From an uncultured Alphaproteobacteria bacterium (GTDB lineage: Bacteria > Pseudomonadota > Alphaproteobacteria > HIMB59): a DNA stretch of 64,000 nucleotides. The notes below the pieces were generated by a model. The model had not been told where the DNA came from, made no database searches, and saw only the letters and a program-made list of their open reading frames with translations. Both the position numbers and the translations under genes were made by a program. This document shows, piece after piece, positions 27,492-36,318 of the stretch. Location of the stretch: positions 124,001 to 188,000 of the forward strand of contig CACNEB010000001.1 of assembly GCA_902619375.1 (NCBI GenBank), read 5' to 3'. The stretch's first letter is position 1. Each line of letters begins with the position of its first letter.

Positions 27492-27522
27492 AAAAGGAGG
27501 ATATTATAAATACCCTCCTTTT
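27492..27522 (-). other. Intercistronic stem-loop between ugpB and ugpA
   Basis: A 14-bp hairpin: outer arms AAAAGGAGG and CCTCCTTTT, inner arms GTATT/AATAT (one G-U pair), loop TAT. It lies 14 nt after the ugpB stop and ends just before the ugpA ATG. It could stabilise the ugpB 3' end or cause partial termination, giving more binding protein than permease. It also contains a GGAGG sequestered within the stem. Confidence 0.75.
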
Positions 27523-27536
27523 TAAAATAATATTAA

Positions 27537-28844
27537 TTATAGGGTTTTAGCAAACTGTTTTAATAGTTTTGCTGCACCCTTATCCATATTGCTTAGAGCT
27601 TTTTCAACAGTGATATCACCATTAAGCATTGGCTCAACATTTTCGTATATTACTTCACGAATTTGAGGCCAGTTACCTGCTCTATATCCACCAGGGATAG
27701 TTGAACCTTCAAGACCTAATTGATCACCAACAGCTTTATGATAAGGAGAAGCTCTATAAAAATTTATAGTTTCAGCTAATTCGATACCACCTTTTGTTAC
27801 AGCAGCATAACCTGTCATGTTATGATAGTATAAATCCATTTCTGGTGAACCCATAAATTCAATAAATTTTGCAAGTCCTTTATACTCTTCTTCTGTATGA
27901 CCGTTTAAAATCCAATTAGCAGCACCACCAATAAATGTTGGATATTCTTTACCGCCTGTTACTGAGTCCCAATATGGTATTGGGTTAGTTGTAAAGTTTG
28001 GAAGTACACCTTTCATACCTCCAAAAGATGCAGCAGATCCAAACCAAAATGCAGCCTCACCGTTAGTAAATGGTGCTTGGTTATCTCCCCATGCTCTTCC
28101 CTTGTAGCCATAGTAACCCTTTTCATACCATTCTTTAACTTTAGTCCAGTGATAAACAAAAGCTTCTGTATCCGCAAAAAGTGTTTTTGTAGGAACAGCA
28201 TCATAGCCATTATTGCCATCTGTCATCAATAAATTATGCCTTGAGAAGAAATTTTCAGTCCAAATCCAAGGACTGTGACTTTGAAGAAGAGGAATATATC
28301 CGGCATCGAGTATCTTTTGAGCCATACCTTCAAATTCTTCGTAAGTTTTTGGAACCTCTTCAATGCCAACTTCATTTAAGATATCCATATTGGCATACAT
28401 GAGACATGTAGAACTATTAAATGGAACACCGATCATTTTTCCATCACCATCAGCATAAAAGTTTTTTATACCAGGAATGTAGTTATCAGCATCAACATCA
28501 ATACCATATTTTTCGGCCATCTCTTCAAAGCCGATAACAACTCCATTTTTAACTTGTGCTACCATGATAGCTGCACCTGCATCATAGACTTGTGAATAAT
28601 GAGGTTGATCACCTGCTCTAAAAGCAGCTATTGTAGCTGCCATGTTGTCCTCATAGCTTCCTTTACCAGTAGGGATAACCATATACTCATCTTGTGATTC
28701 ATTAAATCTATTAGCTATTTCTATGATTACATCACCTAAAAAACCACTGTTACCATACCACCAATGAATTTCGGTTTTACTGTAACTGTTTGAAGTAAAT
28801 GCAAAAGAAACTAAAAGTACAAAAATACTAATTAGTTTTTTCAT
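27537..28844 (-). CDS. ugpB: Ugp-type ABC transporter substrate-binding protein
   Basis: 435 residues with a signal peptide (about 1-22). The mature start KTEIHWWYGNSG, the segment GKGSYEDNMAATIAAFRAG and the C-terminal IPGGYRAGNWPQIREVIYENVEPML are characteristic of UgpB, which binds sn-glycerol-3-phosphate or glycerophosphodiesters in the periplasm. A strong ribosome site (AGGAGG) precedes the ATG. The ligand is inferred from family resemblance. Confidence 0.92.
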   Translation of the reverse strand: MKKLISIFVLLVSFAFTSNSYSKTEIHWWYGNSGFLGDVIIEIANRFNESQDEYMVIPTGKGSYEDNMAATIAAFRAGDQPHYSQVYDAGAAIMVAQVKNGVVIGFEEMAEKYGIDVDADNYIPGIKNFYADGDGKMIGVPFNSSTCLMYANMDILNEVGIEEVPKTYEEFEGMAQKILDAGYIPLLQSHSPWIWTENFFSRHNLLMTDGNNGYDAVPTKTLFADTEAFVYHWTKVKEWYEKGYYGYKGRAWGDNQAPFTNGEAAFWFGSAASFGGMKGVLPNFTTNPIPYWDSVTGGKEYPTFIGGAANWILNGHTEEEYKGLAKFIEFMGSPEMDLYYHNMTGYAAVTKGGIELAETINFYRASPYHKAVGDQLGLEGSTIPGGYRAGNWPQIREVIYENVEPMLNGDITVEKALSNMDKGAAKLLKQFAKTL

Positions 28845-28971
28845 TATGTCCTCCTATTAGAACGTTCCTGTTGCCATTATATAACTATTTAATAGTCTCA
28901 GGAATAGATTGGTTGTGTATAACTTAATAAAAAAATATTAAATATTTATGAAATTTAAAAAAAGCTTTGAT

Positions 28972-29406
28972 TTATATGTTTTTTATTAAATATCTTAATG
29001 CGTAAATAAATCCATCTTTACCCATACCTATAATTGAACAATTACAAGCTGGTGCTATGAGAGACTTTCTTCGAAAGTCCTCTCTAGAGTATATATTGGA
29101 TAAATGAACTTCTATTTTAAATATTGTTTTAATTTCAAGAGAGTCGTGTAAAGAAACCGAAGTATGAGTCAAACCACCGGGATTGATTATGATACCAACG
29201 TATGACTCGTCTAAGCCATTTATTTTATTGATGATCTCTCCTTCTATATTACTTTGGAAAAAATCAAGTTTACATCTTAATGTTTCAGACTCCTTAAGTA
29301 GCTCGTTTTCCAAATCTTTTAATGTGAAATTTCCATAAACACTCTCTTTGCGTTTACCTAACATTTCTAGATTAGGGCCATTAATAATTAAAATTTTATT
29401 GTCCAT
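28972..29406 (-). CDS. aroQ: Type II 3-dehydroquinate dehydratase
   Basis: 144 residues, complete family pattern: INGPNLEMLGKR with the flexible loop and catalytic Tyr/Arg region, SNIEGEIINKI, INPGGLTHTSVSLHDSL and EVHLSNIYSREDFRRKS. It dehydrates 3-dehydroquinate in the shikimate pathway. It lies alone, 127 nt upstream of ugpB and in the same direction. Confidence 0.97.
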   Translation of the reverse strand: MDNKILIINGPNLEMLGKRKESVYGNFTLKDLENELLKESETLRCKLDFFQSNIEGEIINKINGLDESYVGIIINPGGLTHTSVSLHDSLEIKTIFKIEVHLSNIYSREDFRRKSLIAPACNCSIIGMGKDGFIYALRYLIKNI

Positions 29407-29531
29407 ATTTATTGAACTTATATCAAAGATTTTATCATTCCCAATGGGTATAATTTTAAATATTTTTATATTTTTTTAGTTAAAATCACTATATTTATGA
29501 TATTTAGTTAATTATTAATAGGAGGTTAGTT

Positions 29532-29744
29532 ATGAGAAAATTCATTATAGATATGACTATGTCGTATGACTTTCAGGTAACTATAGAGGCTGAGTCGGAG
29601 GAAGCAGCAAAAGCAAAGTTTACAAATACACCATTAGAACAGCTTGGTAGCTATAAATTTGGCTCATTTTATAAGACATTTAGAGGTATAAAATTAGATG
29701 AATTTGATCCAAGATTTTATAAGGACGAAGATAAAGTAAGATAA
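29532..29744 (+). CDS. Small hypothetical protein preceding bioY
   Basis: 70 residues, mixed alpha/beta: a strand (FIIDMTMSYDFQVTIEA), an acidic helix (ESEEAAKAKF) and an aromatic basic tail. No signal or membrane segment. A near-perfect ribosome site (AGGAGG) precedes the ATG and only 7 nt separate it from bioY, so the two are likely one transcript. I do not recognise the family. Confidence 0.7.
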   Translation: MRKFIIDMTMSYDFQVTIEAESEEAAKAKFTNTPLEQLGSYKFGSFYKTFRGIKLDEFDPRFYKDEDKVR

Positions 29745-29751
29745 TCATACG

Positions 29752-30306
29752 ATGAGTAGAACAATTACTGAAAATCTTTTTGGTACACACTTCTTTAGCA
29801 AGTATTACCTAACTATTCTAGGAGTGATTTTATTGACTATATCTTCTAAAATTTCTATTCCCTTTTACCCTGTTCCAATGACATTACAAACTATGGTGGT
29901 TTTCTTTATAGCTGCATCAATGGGCATGATTGGGTTTTATTCAACATTTATTTATGTGGTTTTAGGTGTGCTAGGACTGCCTTTATTCGCTAATGGTGGA
30001 GGAATTGGCTACATTTTTTCTCCAACATTTGGTTTTTTATACGGAATGGTAATTTCTGCGTTCATAATTGCATATATTCTCAAATCTGAAGTAAAAACAG
30101 GTTTAATCAAGTTATCGGCTACTATTCTTGCAGGTGCATTTGTTATATTTTTGTGTGGTATTAGTCACCTTTCGTTTTTTGTAGGTCTAGAACAAGCAAT
30201 AAATCTTGGTTTATTGCCATTTTTTTATAGTGAATTTCTAAAGATTGTATTAGCTATAGCTATAATTTTTGGGTTGATTCAAAGAGTTAATCAAAAAAAT
30301 TCATAA
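29752..30306 (+). CDS. bioY: BioY biotin-uptake substrate-binding subunit
   Basis: 184 residues with six hydrophobic helices. The N-terminal IPFYPVPMTLQTMVV motif, the GVLGLPLFANGGG loop and GFLYGMVISA are diagnostic of BioY, the membrane S-component for biotin in ECF transporters. No bioM/bioN energising genes are adjacent. It could work with a shared ECF module elsewhere or alone. Its end overlaps the HDAC-family gene by 6 nt. Confidence 0.95.
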   Translation: MSRTITENLFGTHFFSKYYLTILGVILLTISSKISIPFYPVPMTLQTMVVFFIAASMGMIGFYSTFIYVVLGVLGLPLFANGGGIGYIFSPTFGFLYGMVISAFIIAYILKSEVKTGLIKLSATILAGAFVIFLCGISHLSFFVGLEQAINLGLLPFFYSEFLKIVLAIAIIFGLIQRVNQKNS

Positions 30307-31212
30307 ATAAGTTTTACTTACAGTTTCGAATATTGAAAAGTGCCGAGATGCCAATTCTTGTCTATTCTTGCTGTATCCTCCACCTATAACAGTACAAAGA
30401 GGTATTTTTTTTTCTTTGAAATACTCACATACAATTTCATCTCTTTTTTTAATGCCATCATCAGTAAGGTTTAAATTACCTAGATCATCGTTAGAGTGAA
30501 CATCAACTCCTGCATCATAAAAAACAATATCTGGTGTAAAATGAGACTCAATTTGATCAAGCGTTTTTGTGAGGATATTTATATATTTAACATCATCTAC
30601 TTCATCATCTATTGGTACATCTAAATTGCTATTTTTTTTGTCAAATGGAAAATTATTTTTACAATGAATTGAACATGTAAAAATATTATCAATATTTTCA
30701 CAAATAGAAGCAGTTCCATCACCTTGATGAACATCTAAATCTAATATTAAAATTTTATTTATTTTTTTTTGATTAAGTAAAGTTATCGAGGCATAGGCTA
30801 AATCGTTAAATACACAAAAACCAGATCCACAATCTTTAAATGCATGGTGAGTTCCACCTGCTAAATGACATGCAATACCATAATCCAACGCCAATTGAGA
30901 TGTTTGTAGTGTGCCTTGTATAGCTAGGAAAGATCTTTTAGCTAATTTTTCACTCCACGGTAAATTAATTCTTCTCTCCTGATCTCTTGATAGATTACCT
31001 TCTTTAACACTCATAACATAATTACGGTTGTGTACTACTTGTACATCATTTATAGGAGCTGACTTACTTTGATGAATTGTTAAATTTGTATATAAATTTG
31101 AGTTTTTGATAAAATTATATAAATCAGAAAATTTAGTACCAACAAATCTATGGCCCTCTGGTAGAGGAATGTCATAGTTATCATTGTAAACAACATTTAG
31201 TTTTTTCATCAA
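30301..31212 (-). CDS. Histone-deacetylase-superfamily amidohydrolase
   Basis: 303 residues with the zinc deacetylase signature: GGTHHAF with the tandem catalytic His pair, GSGFCVFNDLAYA, DLDVHQGDGT supplying D and H zinc ligands, and YDAGVDVHSNDDLG. Bacterial members deacetylate polyamines (AphA), acetoin-related substrates (AcuC) or unknown amides. It follows the TIP30-like gene closely (12 nt), suggesting an operon with the ligase gene upstream. Confidence 0.92.
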   Translation of the reverse strand: MMKKLNVVYNDNYDIPLPEGHRFVGTKFSDLYNFIKNSNLYTNLTIHQSKSAPINDVQVVHNRNYVMSVKEGNLSRDQERRINLPWSEKLAKRSFLAIQGTLQTSQLALDYGIACHLAGGTHHAFKDCGSGFCVFNDLAYASITLLNQKKINKILILDLDVHQGDGTASICENIDNIFTCSIHCKNNFPFDKKNSNLDVPIDDEVDDVKYINILTKTLDQIESHFTPDIVFYDAGVDVHSNDDLGNLNLTDDGIKKRDEIVCEYFKEKKIPLCTVIGGGYSKNRQELASRHFSIFETVSKTYL

Positions 31213-31224
31213 TACAAATTTTCT

Positions 31225-31881
31225 TTAATATTCGCTAATCGTAACTATTTCATCAGACTCATATGTAGATTGATCTAAGTTTTTCTTTACAATATTTGAC
31301 ATTGCTTTAGCTACTTTTTTTGCATGAATTGGTCTCATTTTTTTAAGCGGGCCTAAAAATAATGGTGTTAATAGCTTGAAAATTGGAATTCCAATTTTCT
31401 CAGCAAGTCTAAATTGTACTCTTTTACCTAGTAAAAAAGACGGTCTTAAAATACCAAGGTTATCAAAGTTTAATCTTTTCAACTCTTCTTCAACTAGGCC
31501 CTTAAACCTTAAATATTCACCTTTATTATTAGGATCAGCAAAACCAGATGAGATATAGACGAAGGACTTAATTGAGTTAGATTTACATATTTTGGCTATT
31601 TCCTTAGGCAAATCTAGCTCTACCCTTTGATATTCACTTTTTTCAGGAGAGTTTTTCTTTGTTGTACCAATACAAAAAAAACAACAATCAGCAATAATCT
31701 GATCTTTAATATTCTCAACATTTTTTAAATCTGTATTAATAATTTCTAATTTTGGATGTTTTATATTTACTTCAGAACGCGTAAAAATTTTAATGCTGGT
31801 ATAATATTCATCTTTTATTAAGTTTTTTAATAAATAACTGCCAACTAAACCAGTAGCACCAAATATCACTGCCGAAGACAT
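31225..31881 (-). CDS. NAD(P)-binding Rossmann protein, TIP30/HTATIP2-like
   Basis: About 218 residues from ATG 31881 (a start at 31896 adds five residues ahead of the first strand). Extended-SDR-like N-terminus with the GATGLVGSYL dinucleotide loop, then FCIGTTKK, SFVYISSGFADP and LRPSFLLGKR. This is the atypical SDR group of HTATIP2-like oxidoreductases. The substrate is unknown. It lies between the acyl-CoA ligase and HDAC genes. Confidence 0.85.
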   Translation of the reverse strand: MSSAVIFGATGLVGSYLLKNLIKDEYYTSIKIFTRSEVNIKHPKLEIINTDLKNVENIKDQIIADCCFFCIGTTKKNSPEKSEYQRVELDLPKEIAKICKSNSIKSFVYISSGFADPNNKGEYLRFKGLVEEELKRLNFDNLGILRPSFLLGKRVQFRLAEKIGIPIFKLLTPLFLGPLKKMRPIHAKKVAKAMSNIVKKNLDQSTYESDEIVTISEY

Positions 31882-31928
31882 GTAAAACTTATACATTAAT
31901 ATTATTAAAAAAAGAATATTTTTGGGAT

Positions 31929-33425
31929 TTAGGAATATTTTTCTTTTAAAGTATTTTTTTGAACTTTTCCCATGACGTTTTTTGGAAGTTCATCCAACAA
32001 TATATATTTATTTGGAATTTTATATTTCGCTAAGTGTTTTTTTAAAAAATCTTTAAGATCATTTAAATCTGTAGAATTATTCTTCATAACTATAGCTGCA
32101 ATAGGTACTTCACCTAAATCGTCATTAGGGATACCAAAAACAGCAGACTCTAAAACTAATTCGTGTTGATTAATAATATCTTCAATTTCTTTAGGATAAA
32201 CATTATATCCACCACTTATGATTAAATCTTTATTTCTTCCAGATATGAATAGATATCCATCATTATCAAAATATCCAATATCACCGGTTATAAAAAAACC
32301 ATCTTTAGTAAATGCCTCTTGTGTCTTTTTTGGATTATTTAGATAACCTTTAAATACATTAGGACCATTTATTTCTATTGTTCCAATATCATTTTTTGAT
32401 TTATTATTATCACTTTGAATATTATTTATTCTTATTTTAATATCTTTTAAAGGTTTACCAACTGATCCTGCCTTTCTTTCCCCATCACAAGGATTAGAGG
32501 CATTCATATTAGTTTCAGTCATACCATATCTCTCTAATATTTGATGACCGGTTACTCTATAAAAATTTTTAAATGTTTGATTTAACAATGGAGCACTTCC
32601 AGATATAAATAATCTCATATTTTGTGTTAATTTCTTATCTAGTCTTTTGTCATTCAACAATCTCGTATAAAAAGTTGGAACACCCATCATCAGAGTTGAA
32701 TAATTAAATGCTTCAATAATTGAGTCTGTATTAAAATTTTTTATAAATCTAATAGTAGCCCCACTTATCATGGAGGTATTAATAGCAACAAACAATCCAT
32801 GAGTATGATAAATTGGAAGTGAATGGATTAAAGTATCATTGCGATTTATATTCCATAAATTTATTAGTTCTTGAGCATTTGAAACTAAATTTTGTTCAGT
32901 TAACATAGCACCTTTAGGTTTTCCTGTAGTCCCAGAAGTATACAAAAGTGCTGCTAGATCATTGTGGCTTCTTTTTGATGGTTCAAAAAAACTATCAAGG
33001 TTTTCTATACCATCAGTAATCTCACCTATTCCGTTTGCATTTAAAGATAAAATTTTACAGCCAATTTCGTCGCAAATTGGTTTCAAGCTATCAATTTCTG
33101 ATTTATCACATATAAGAAAAGAAGGTTTTGAGTCTTTTATAAAATAGATTGTTTCGTTAACTGTATAACTTGTATTAAGTGGAAAAAAAACTGATCCAGT
33201 AAGAATAGATGACAAATAAAGAGCTAAAGTTTCTTTACATTTGGCAGACTTTACAAGAATATGACTTCCTGCTTTTAACCCTAATTTTGATAATTTGTGA
33301 GAAATTTTTGATGCAAGAATTATGAAATTTTTATAAGTAATTTCGGATCCATCATCTAATATTAAAAAAGTTTTATTATTGTCTAAATTAGTTTCAATAA
33401 GATTTGAATAAAGTGAGTCTGTCAA
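31929..33425 (-). CDS. matB: Class I adenylate-forming acyl-CoA ligase, malonyl-CoA-synthetase-like
   Basis: 498 residues. ATP motif LLYTSGTTGKPKGAML, later GRNKDLIISGGYNVYPKEIE and the C-terminal lysine in NVMGKVQKN. The N-terminal LYLSSILTGSVFFPLNTSYT region resembles MatB/ACSF3 malonyl-CoA synthetases that activate malonate or methylmalonate. Translation begins at TTG (33423-33425); a TGA lies in frame 6 nt upstream, so no ATG start is possible there. The GC-rich hairpin 33451-33471 lies in its leader. Confidence 0.82.
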   Translation of the reverse strand: MTDSLYSNLIETNLDNNKTFLILDDGSEITYKNFIILASKISHKLSKLGLKAGSHILVKSAKCKETLALYLSSILTGSVFFPLNTSYTVNETIYFIKDSKPSFLICDKSEIDSLKPICDEIGCKILSLNANGIGEITDGIENLDSFFEPSKRSHNDLAALLYTSGTTGKPKGAMLTEQNLVSNAQELINLWNINRNDTLIHSLPIYHTHGLFVAINTSMISGATIRFIKNFNTDSIIEAFNYSTLMMGVPTFYTRLLNDKRLDKKLTQNMRLFISGSAPLLNQTFKNFYRVTGHQILERYGMTETNMNASNPCDGERKAGSVGKPLKDIKIRINNIQSDNNKSKNDIGTIEINGPNVFKGYLNNPKKTQEAFTKDGFFITGDIGYFDNDGYLFISGRNKDLIISGGYNVYPKEIEDIINQHELVLESAVFGIPNDDLGEVPIAAIVMKNNSTDLNDLKDFLKKHLAKYKIPNKYILLDELPKNVMGKVQKNTLKEKYS

Positions 33426-33450
33426 AGTATATCAACGGAGTAATTAGGTT

Positions 33451-33471
33451 GGCCCTGCAATATACAGGGCC
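33451..33471 (-). other. GC-rich stem-loop ahead of the matB-like start
   Basis: Perfect 7-bp stem GGCCCTG/CAGGGCC with a 7-nt AT loop, striking in a roughly 30 percent GC background. No T-run follows on the minus strand before the TTG start 25 nt later. It may be a 5' stabiliser or processing site, or part of a double terminator for the upstream binding-protein gene. Confidence 0.6.
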
Positions 33472-33474
33472 TAA

Positions 33475-33506
33475 TAAATAAAATAAAAAATCTAGATTAT
33501 TCTAGG
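33475..33506 (-). terminator. Possible rho-independent terminator after the OpuAC-type gene
   Basis: Immediately after the TAA (33508-33510) comes the stem CCTAGA/TCTAGA with loop ATAA, followed by TTTTTTATTTTATTT. The stem is short (5 bp plus one G-T pair) and AT-rich, so termination strength is uncertain. Confidence 0.4.
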
Positions 33507-33507
33507 A

Positions 33508-34509
33508 TTATGGTAACCACTTCTCCCAAGTAGATTTATTGTTTGCTTTCCATTCAGCAACAACATCATTAAGCTCTCCACCTTCACGAACTTTAACGAG
33601 CATCGCTGCTTGATCTGCATTTGATAAAGCCATTTTACCAAAGAACTCAAGTGCTTTTTGGTTTTCTGGTTTAGCAAATGTATCAGGATTACCGTAGTTC
33701 ATTGGATAATCAACAGCCCAACCAGTAGCTGGCCAATAGTCAGCGCCACAAGTTTCCCAGTTGTTAGCCTCTGTAAAGGTATCACATGTTTTGTTTGGAG
33801 CTAATTTAACACCTACTAATTCGTTAACACCAAAGAACCAATGAGGCTCCCAAAGATACATTAAGAAAGGTTCACCTCTATCATACATACCTTGCGCTTC
33901 AGCAAGAGCAGCAGTTTCGGTTCCCAATTCATCAGCAACAAAGTCTAAACCAAGTAAATCTAATCTTTTTTGATCATGACAGTTCCAACCAGCAACTGGA
34001 CAACCAATTAATCGACCTTTTCCACCAGACTCCATAGTAGCAAAATCTTCTTTAAATTTATTTAAATCAGCATAACTAGAAAAATCTGGGTTTGCATCAG
34101 CCCAATATTTTGGAACATAGTAATCTGACATACCGGTAATACCAACAGTTCCAAGTAATTTTACACTTCCATCACCAGAGTAAGTCATTTTAACTTCTCC
34201 ACCATGGATAAGGTCGCCACTTAACATAACGTCATCAGCTTCAGCGTAACTAGGCCATGACTCGCAAGCAAAATCAATATCGCCTGCAGCAATGGCTTCC
34301 CACAGGCCAGTTCCTGAAGCAAATACGATTCTATCAATTTCGTATCCTAACTCATCCTCAAGTATGCTTACAGCTACTTGACATGAAATCTCTCCACCAG
34401 TCCAGTCAGCGATTGCTGCTAATAATTTTTCAGCATTAGCTTTACTGAATGTTGCGGTAAAAAGAATAGAGGATAGAATAAAAGTTATAATAGTTTTAGA
34501 TATTCTCAT
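33508..34509 (-). CDS. Glycine-betaine/quaternary-amine ABC transporter substrate-binding protein (OpuAC/ProX type)
   Basis: 333 residues with a signal peptide ending about residue 26 (SKANA). The mature domain starts IADWTGGEISC and has the OpuAC-type FACESWPSYAEAD, GWNCHDQKRLDLLG and YLWEPHWFFG segments, whose Trp residues would form an aromatic cage for a trimethylammonium or sulfonium group. It is separated from its permease and ATPase by the catabolic genes. A GGGAGGG ribosome site precedes the ATG. The exact ligand is not decided. Confidence 0.88.
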   Translation of the reverse strand: MRISKTIITFILSSILFTATFSKANAEKLLAAIADWTGGEISCQVAVSILEDELGYEIDRIVFASGTGLWEAIAAGDIDFACESWPSYAEADDVMLSGDLIHGGEVKMTYSGDGSVKLLGTVGITGMSDYYVPKYWADANPDFSSYADLNKFKEDFATMESGGKGRLIGCPVAGWNCHDQKRLDLLGLDFVADELGTETAALAEAQGMYDRGEPFLMYLWEPHWFFGVNELVGVKLAPNKTCDTFTEANNWETCGADYWPATGWAVDYPMNYGNPDTFAKPENQKALEFFGKMALSNADQAAMLVKVREGGELNDVVAEWKANNKSTWEKWLP

Positions 34510-34642
34510 AGATTATCCCTCCCATAAAGCATTTATATTAGCAAAAAATAGTCAAAGTACATATGTTATTTATTCATTAATGGGTAACAAAAGCCTATAA
34601 AATATGTTTTTTATTAATTAATTAAGTGTAATACTATCAAAA

Positions 34643-35530
34643 ATGATGAAAACTAAAGTATTTCTTACATGTGCTGTTAATGGATCCGGTGACACTGCAT
34701 CAAAACATCCTGATCTTCCAAAAACACCAAAACAAATAGCTAAATCCGCAATAGAGTCTGCTCAAGCAGGTGCTTCTATAGTTCATATTCATGTCAGAGA
34801 GGAAGATGGAACGCCTAGTCGAAAATTTGAATTTTATAAGGAAGTAGTTGAAATAATTAGATCGAGTGACACTGATGTAATTATTAATTTAACAACCGGT
34901 ATGGGAGGTGATTTAGATATAGGTGAAGGAGATAACCCAATGGATTTTGGTCCTTATACTGATATGGCTAATATTATGGAAAGAATATCTCATGTAGAGG
35001 AATTACTTCCGGAAATATGTACACTTGATGCTGGTACATTAAATTTTGGTGATAGTTCTGTGTTGGCAGTCAATACTCCAAATGATTTAAGAAAAGCAGC
35101 AAAACGATTAAAAGAAATTGGGGTTAAACCTGAAGTTGAAGCATTTGATTTAGGTAACATGTGGTTTGGTGCTCAACTTTATGAAGAAGGACTACTTAGT
35201 GACCCACCCTTATATCAAATGTGTTTAGGAATTCCCTGGGGAGCTCCAGCAAAAACTACAGCTATGATTGCAATGTTAGATGTCATGCCTAAAAATGCTA
35301 TTTGGTCAGGCTTTGCAATTTCAAGAAATGAAATGCCCTTTGTTGCACAAACAGTTTTACTTGGAGGTAATCCCAGAGTTGGGCTTGAAGATAATTTATA
35401 TTTATCAAAGGGAAAACTTGCAACTAATCCACAATTAGTTGAAAAGGCAATAAAAATAGTTCATGAGTTGGGCTCCTCTATTATGAGTCCCCAAGAGACT
35501 AGAGATTATTTAAAGCTAAAAAAAACTTAA
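34643..35530 (+). CDS. Beta-keto acid cleavage enzyme (BKACE, DUF849)
   Basis: 295 residues, TIM barrel. The zinc ligands H48-x-H50 in IVHIHVREEDG and a late Glu in RVGLEDN match the Kce/BKACE family, as do DAGTLNFG and FDLGNMWFG. These enzymes condense a beta-keto acid with acetyl-CoA, giving acetoacetyl-CoA plus a shortened CoA ester or amine. BKACEs that split dehydrocarnitine release glycine betaine. Here the neighbours are a betaine-type importer and an SDR. It ends in a 4-nt overlap with the convergent SDR. Confidence 0.93.
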   Translation: MMKTKVFLTCAVNGSGDTASKHPDLPKTPKQIAKSAIESAQAGASIVHIHVREEDGTPSRKFEFYKEVVEIIRSSDTDVIINLTTGMGGDLDIGEGDNPMDFGPYTDMANIMERISHVEELLPEICTLDAGTLNFGDSSVLAVNTPNDLRKAAKRLKEIGVKPEVEAFDLGNMWFGAQLYEEGLLSDPPLYQMCLGIPWGAPAKTTAMIAMLDVMPKNAIWSGFAISRNEMPFVAQTVLLGGNPRVGLEDNLYLSKGKLATNPQLVEKAIKIVHELGSSIMSPQETRDYLKLKKT

Positions 35531-36318
35531 TCCATTCTCTCAGTATTTCCATCAATAGAAATTACTTGACCAGAGACTCTAAGGGAGTCTTGTGAAATTA
35601 AAAAGGAACACATTTTTGCTATATCATCTTCATAAACCCATTGTTTTAAAGAACTCATAGAAACAAAATCTTTTTCAATTGATCTTACAGATTGCTTTAA
35701 CATTTTTGCTTTCGCTTTTATGACCCTCATCATTCTCGCACCTTTAACAGAACCCGGGCATATTGCATTTACTCGTATATTAAATTTACCTAATTCCATT
35801 GCTAAAGTTTTAGTAATACCAACTAAAGCCCATTTGCTTGCCGCATAAGGTGATCTATTAGGAAAACCATCAATACCAGCTGTAGAGGAAATATTGATGA
35901 TTGAGCCATTTTTAGATTTCTTAATCATGGGTATTGCATATTTAGTAAAATAAAAATGACTATTTACATTTACATGTAAAGTCTTTTCCCAATCATCAGA
36001 TTTAATTTTCTCTAAAGGAGATGTGGGTCCAGCTATTCCAATATTATTTATAAGTCCATCTATTATTTTGGTTTTATTTGATATTTCTTTATAAAATTTT
36101 TTCACCTCATCTTCTTTTGAAGCATCGCATTCTGATATAAAAAGTTTTTTATTAAAGTATGAATTTTTTTTCAGTTTATTAATATTTTTTTTATCAATAT
36201 CACAAGTATAAACAATAGCACCTTGTAATAGTAATAATTTTACAGTAGCTAAACCTATCCCAGAAGCACCAGCAGATAAAATAATTTTTTTATTTTTAAG
36301 AAAATTATTTTGCATCAA
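35527..36318 (-). CDS. Classical short-chain dehydrogenase/reductase
   Basis: 263 residues. Cofactor loop SAGASGIG (15-22), NNIGIAG, catalytic S145, Y158 and K162 (YAASK), and a C-terminal SGQVISIDGN. It should oxidise or reduce an alcohol/ketone with NAD(P). It is the last gene of the permease-Mo enzyme-GcvT operon (14-nt overlap with GcvT) and converges on BKACE, so making a beta-keto acid for BKACE is a natural guess. A clash: TIM-barrel-family carnitine dehydrogenases are of another type. Confidence 0.9.
   Translation of the reverse strand: MMQNNFLKNKKIILSAGASGIGLATVKLLLLQGAIVYTCDIDKKNINKLKKNSYFNKKLFISECDASKEDEVKKFYKEISNKTKIIDGLINNIGIAGPTSPLEKIKSDDWEKTLHVNVNSHFYFTKYAIPMIKKSKNGSIINISSTAGIDGFPNRSPYAASKWALVGITKTLAMELGKFNIRVNAICPGSVKGARMMRVIKAKAKMLKQSVRSIEKDFVSMSSLKQWVYEDDIAKMCSFLISQDSLRVSGQVISIDGNTERMD

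Noticed and set aside
29407..29531. BioR operator ahead of the bioY unit
   Set aside because: No TTATCTATAA-like site is present in the leader.
34510..34642. Promoter TTGACT...TATAAA for the binding-protein gene
   Set aside because: The spacer is only 12 nt, too short for a sigma-70 promoter.
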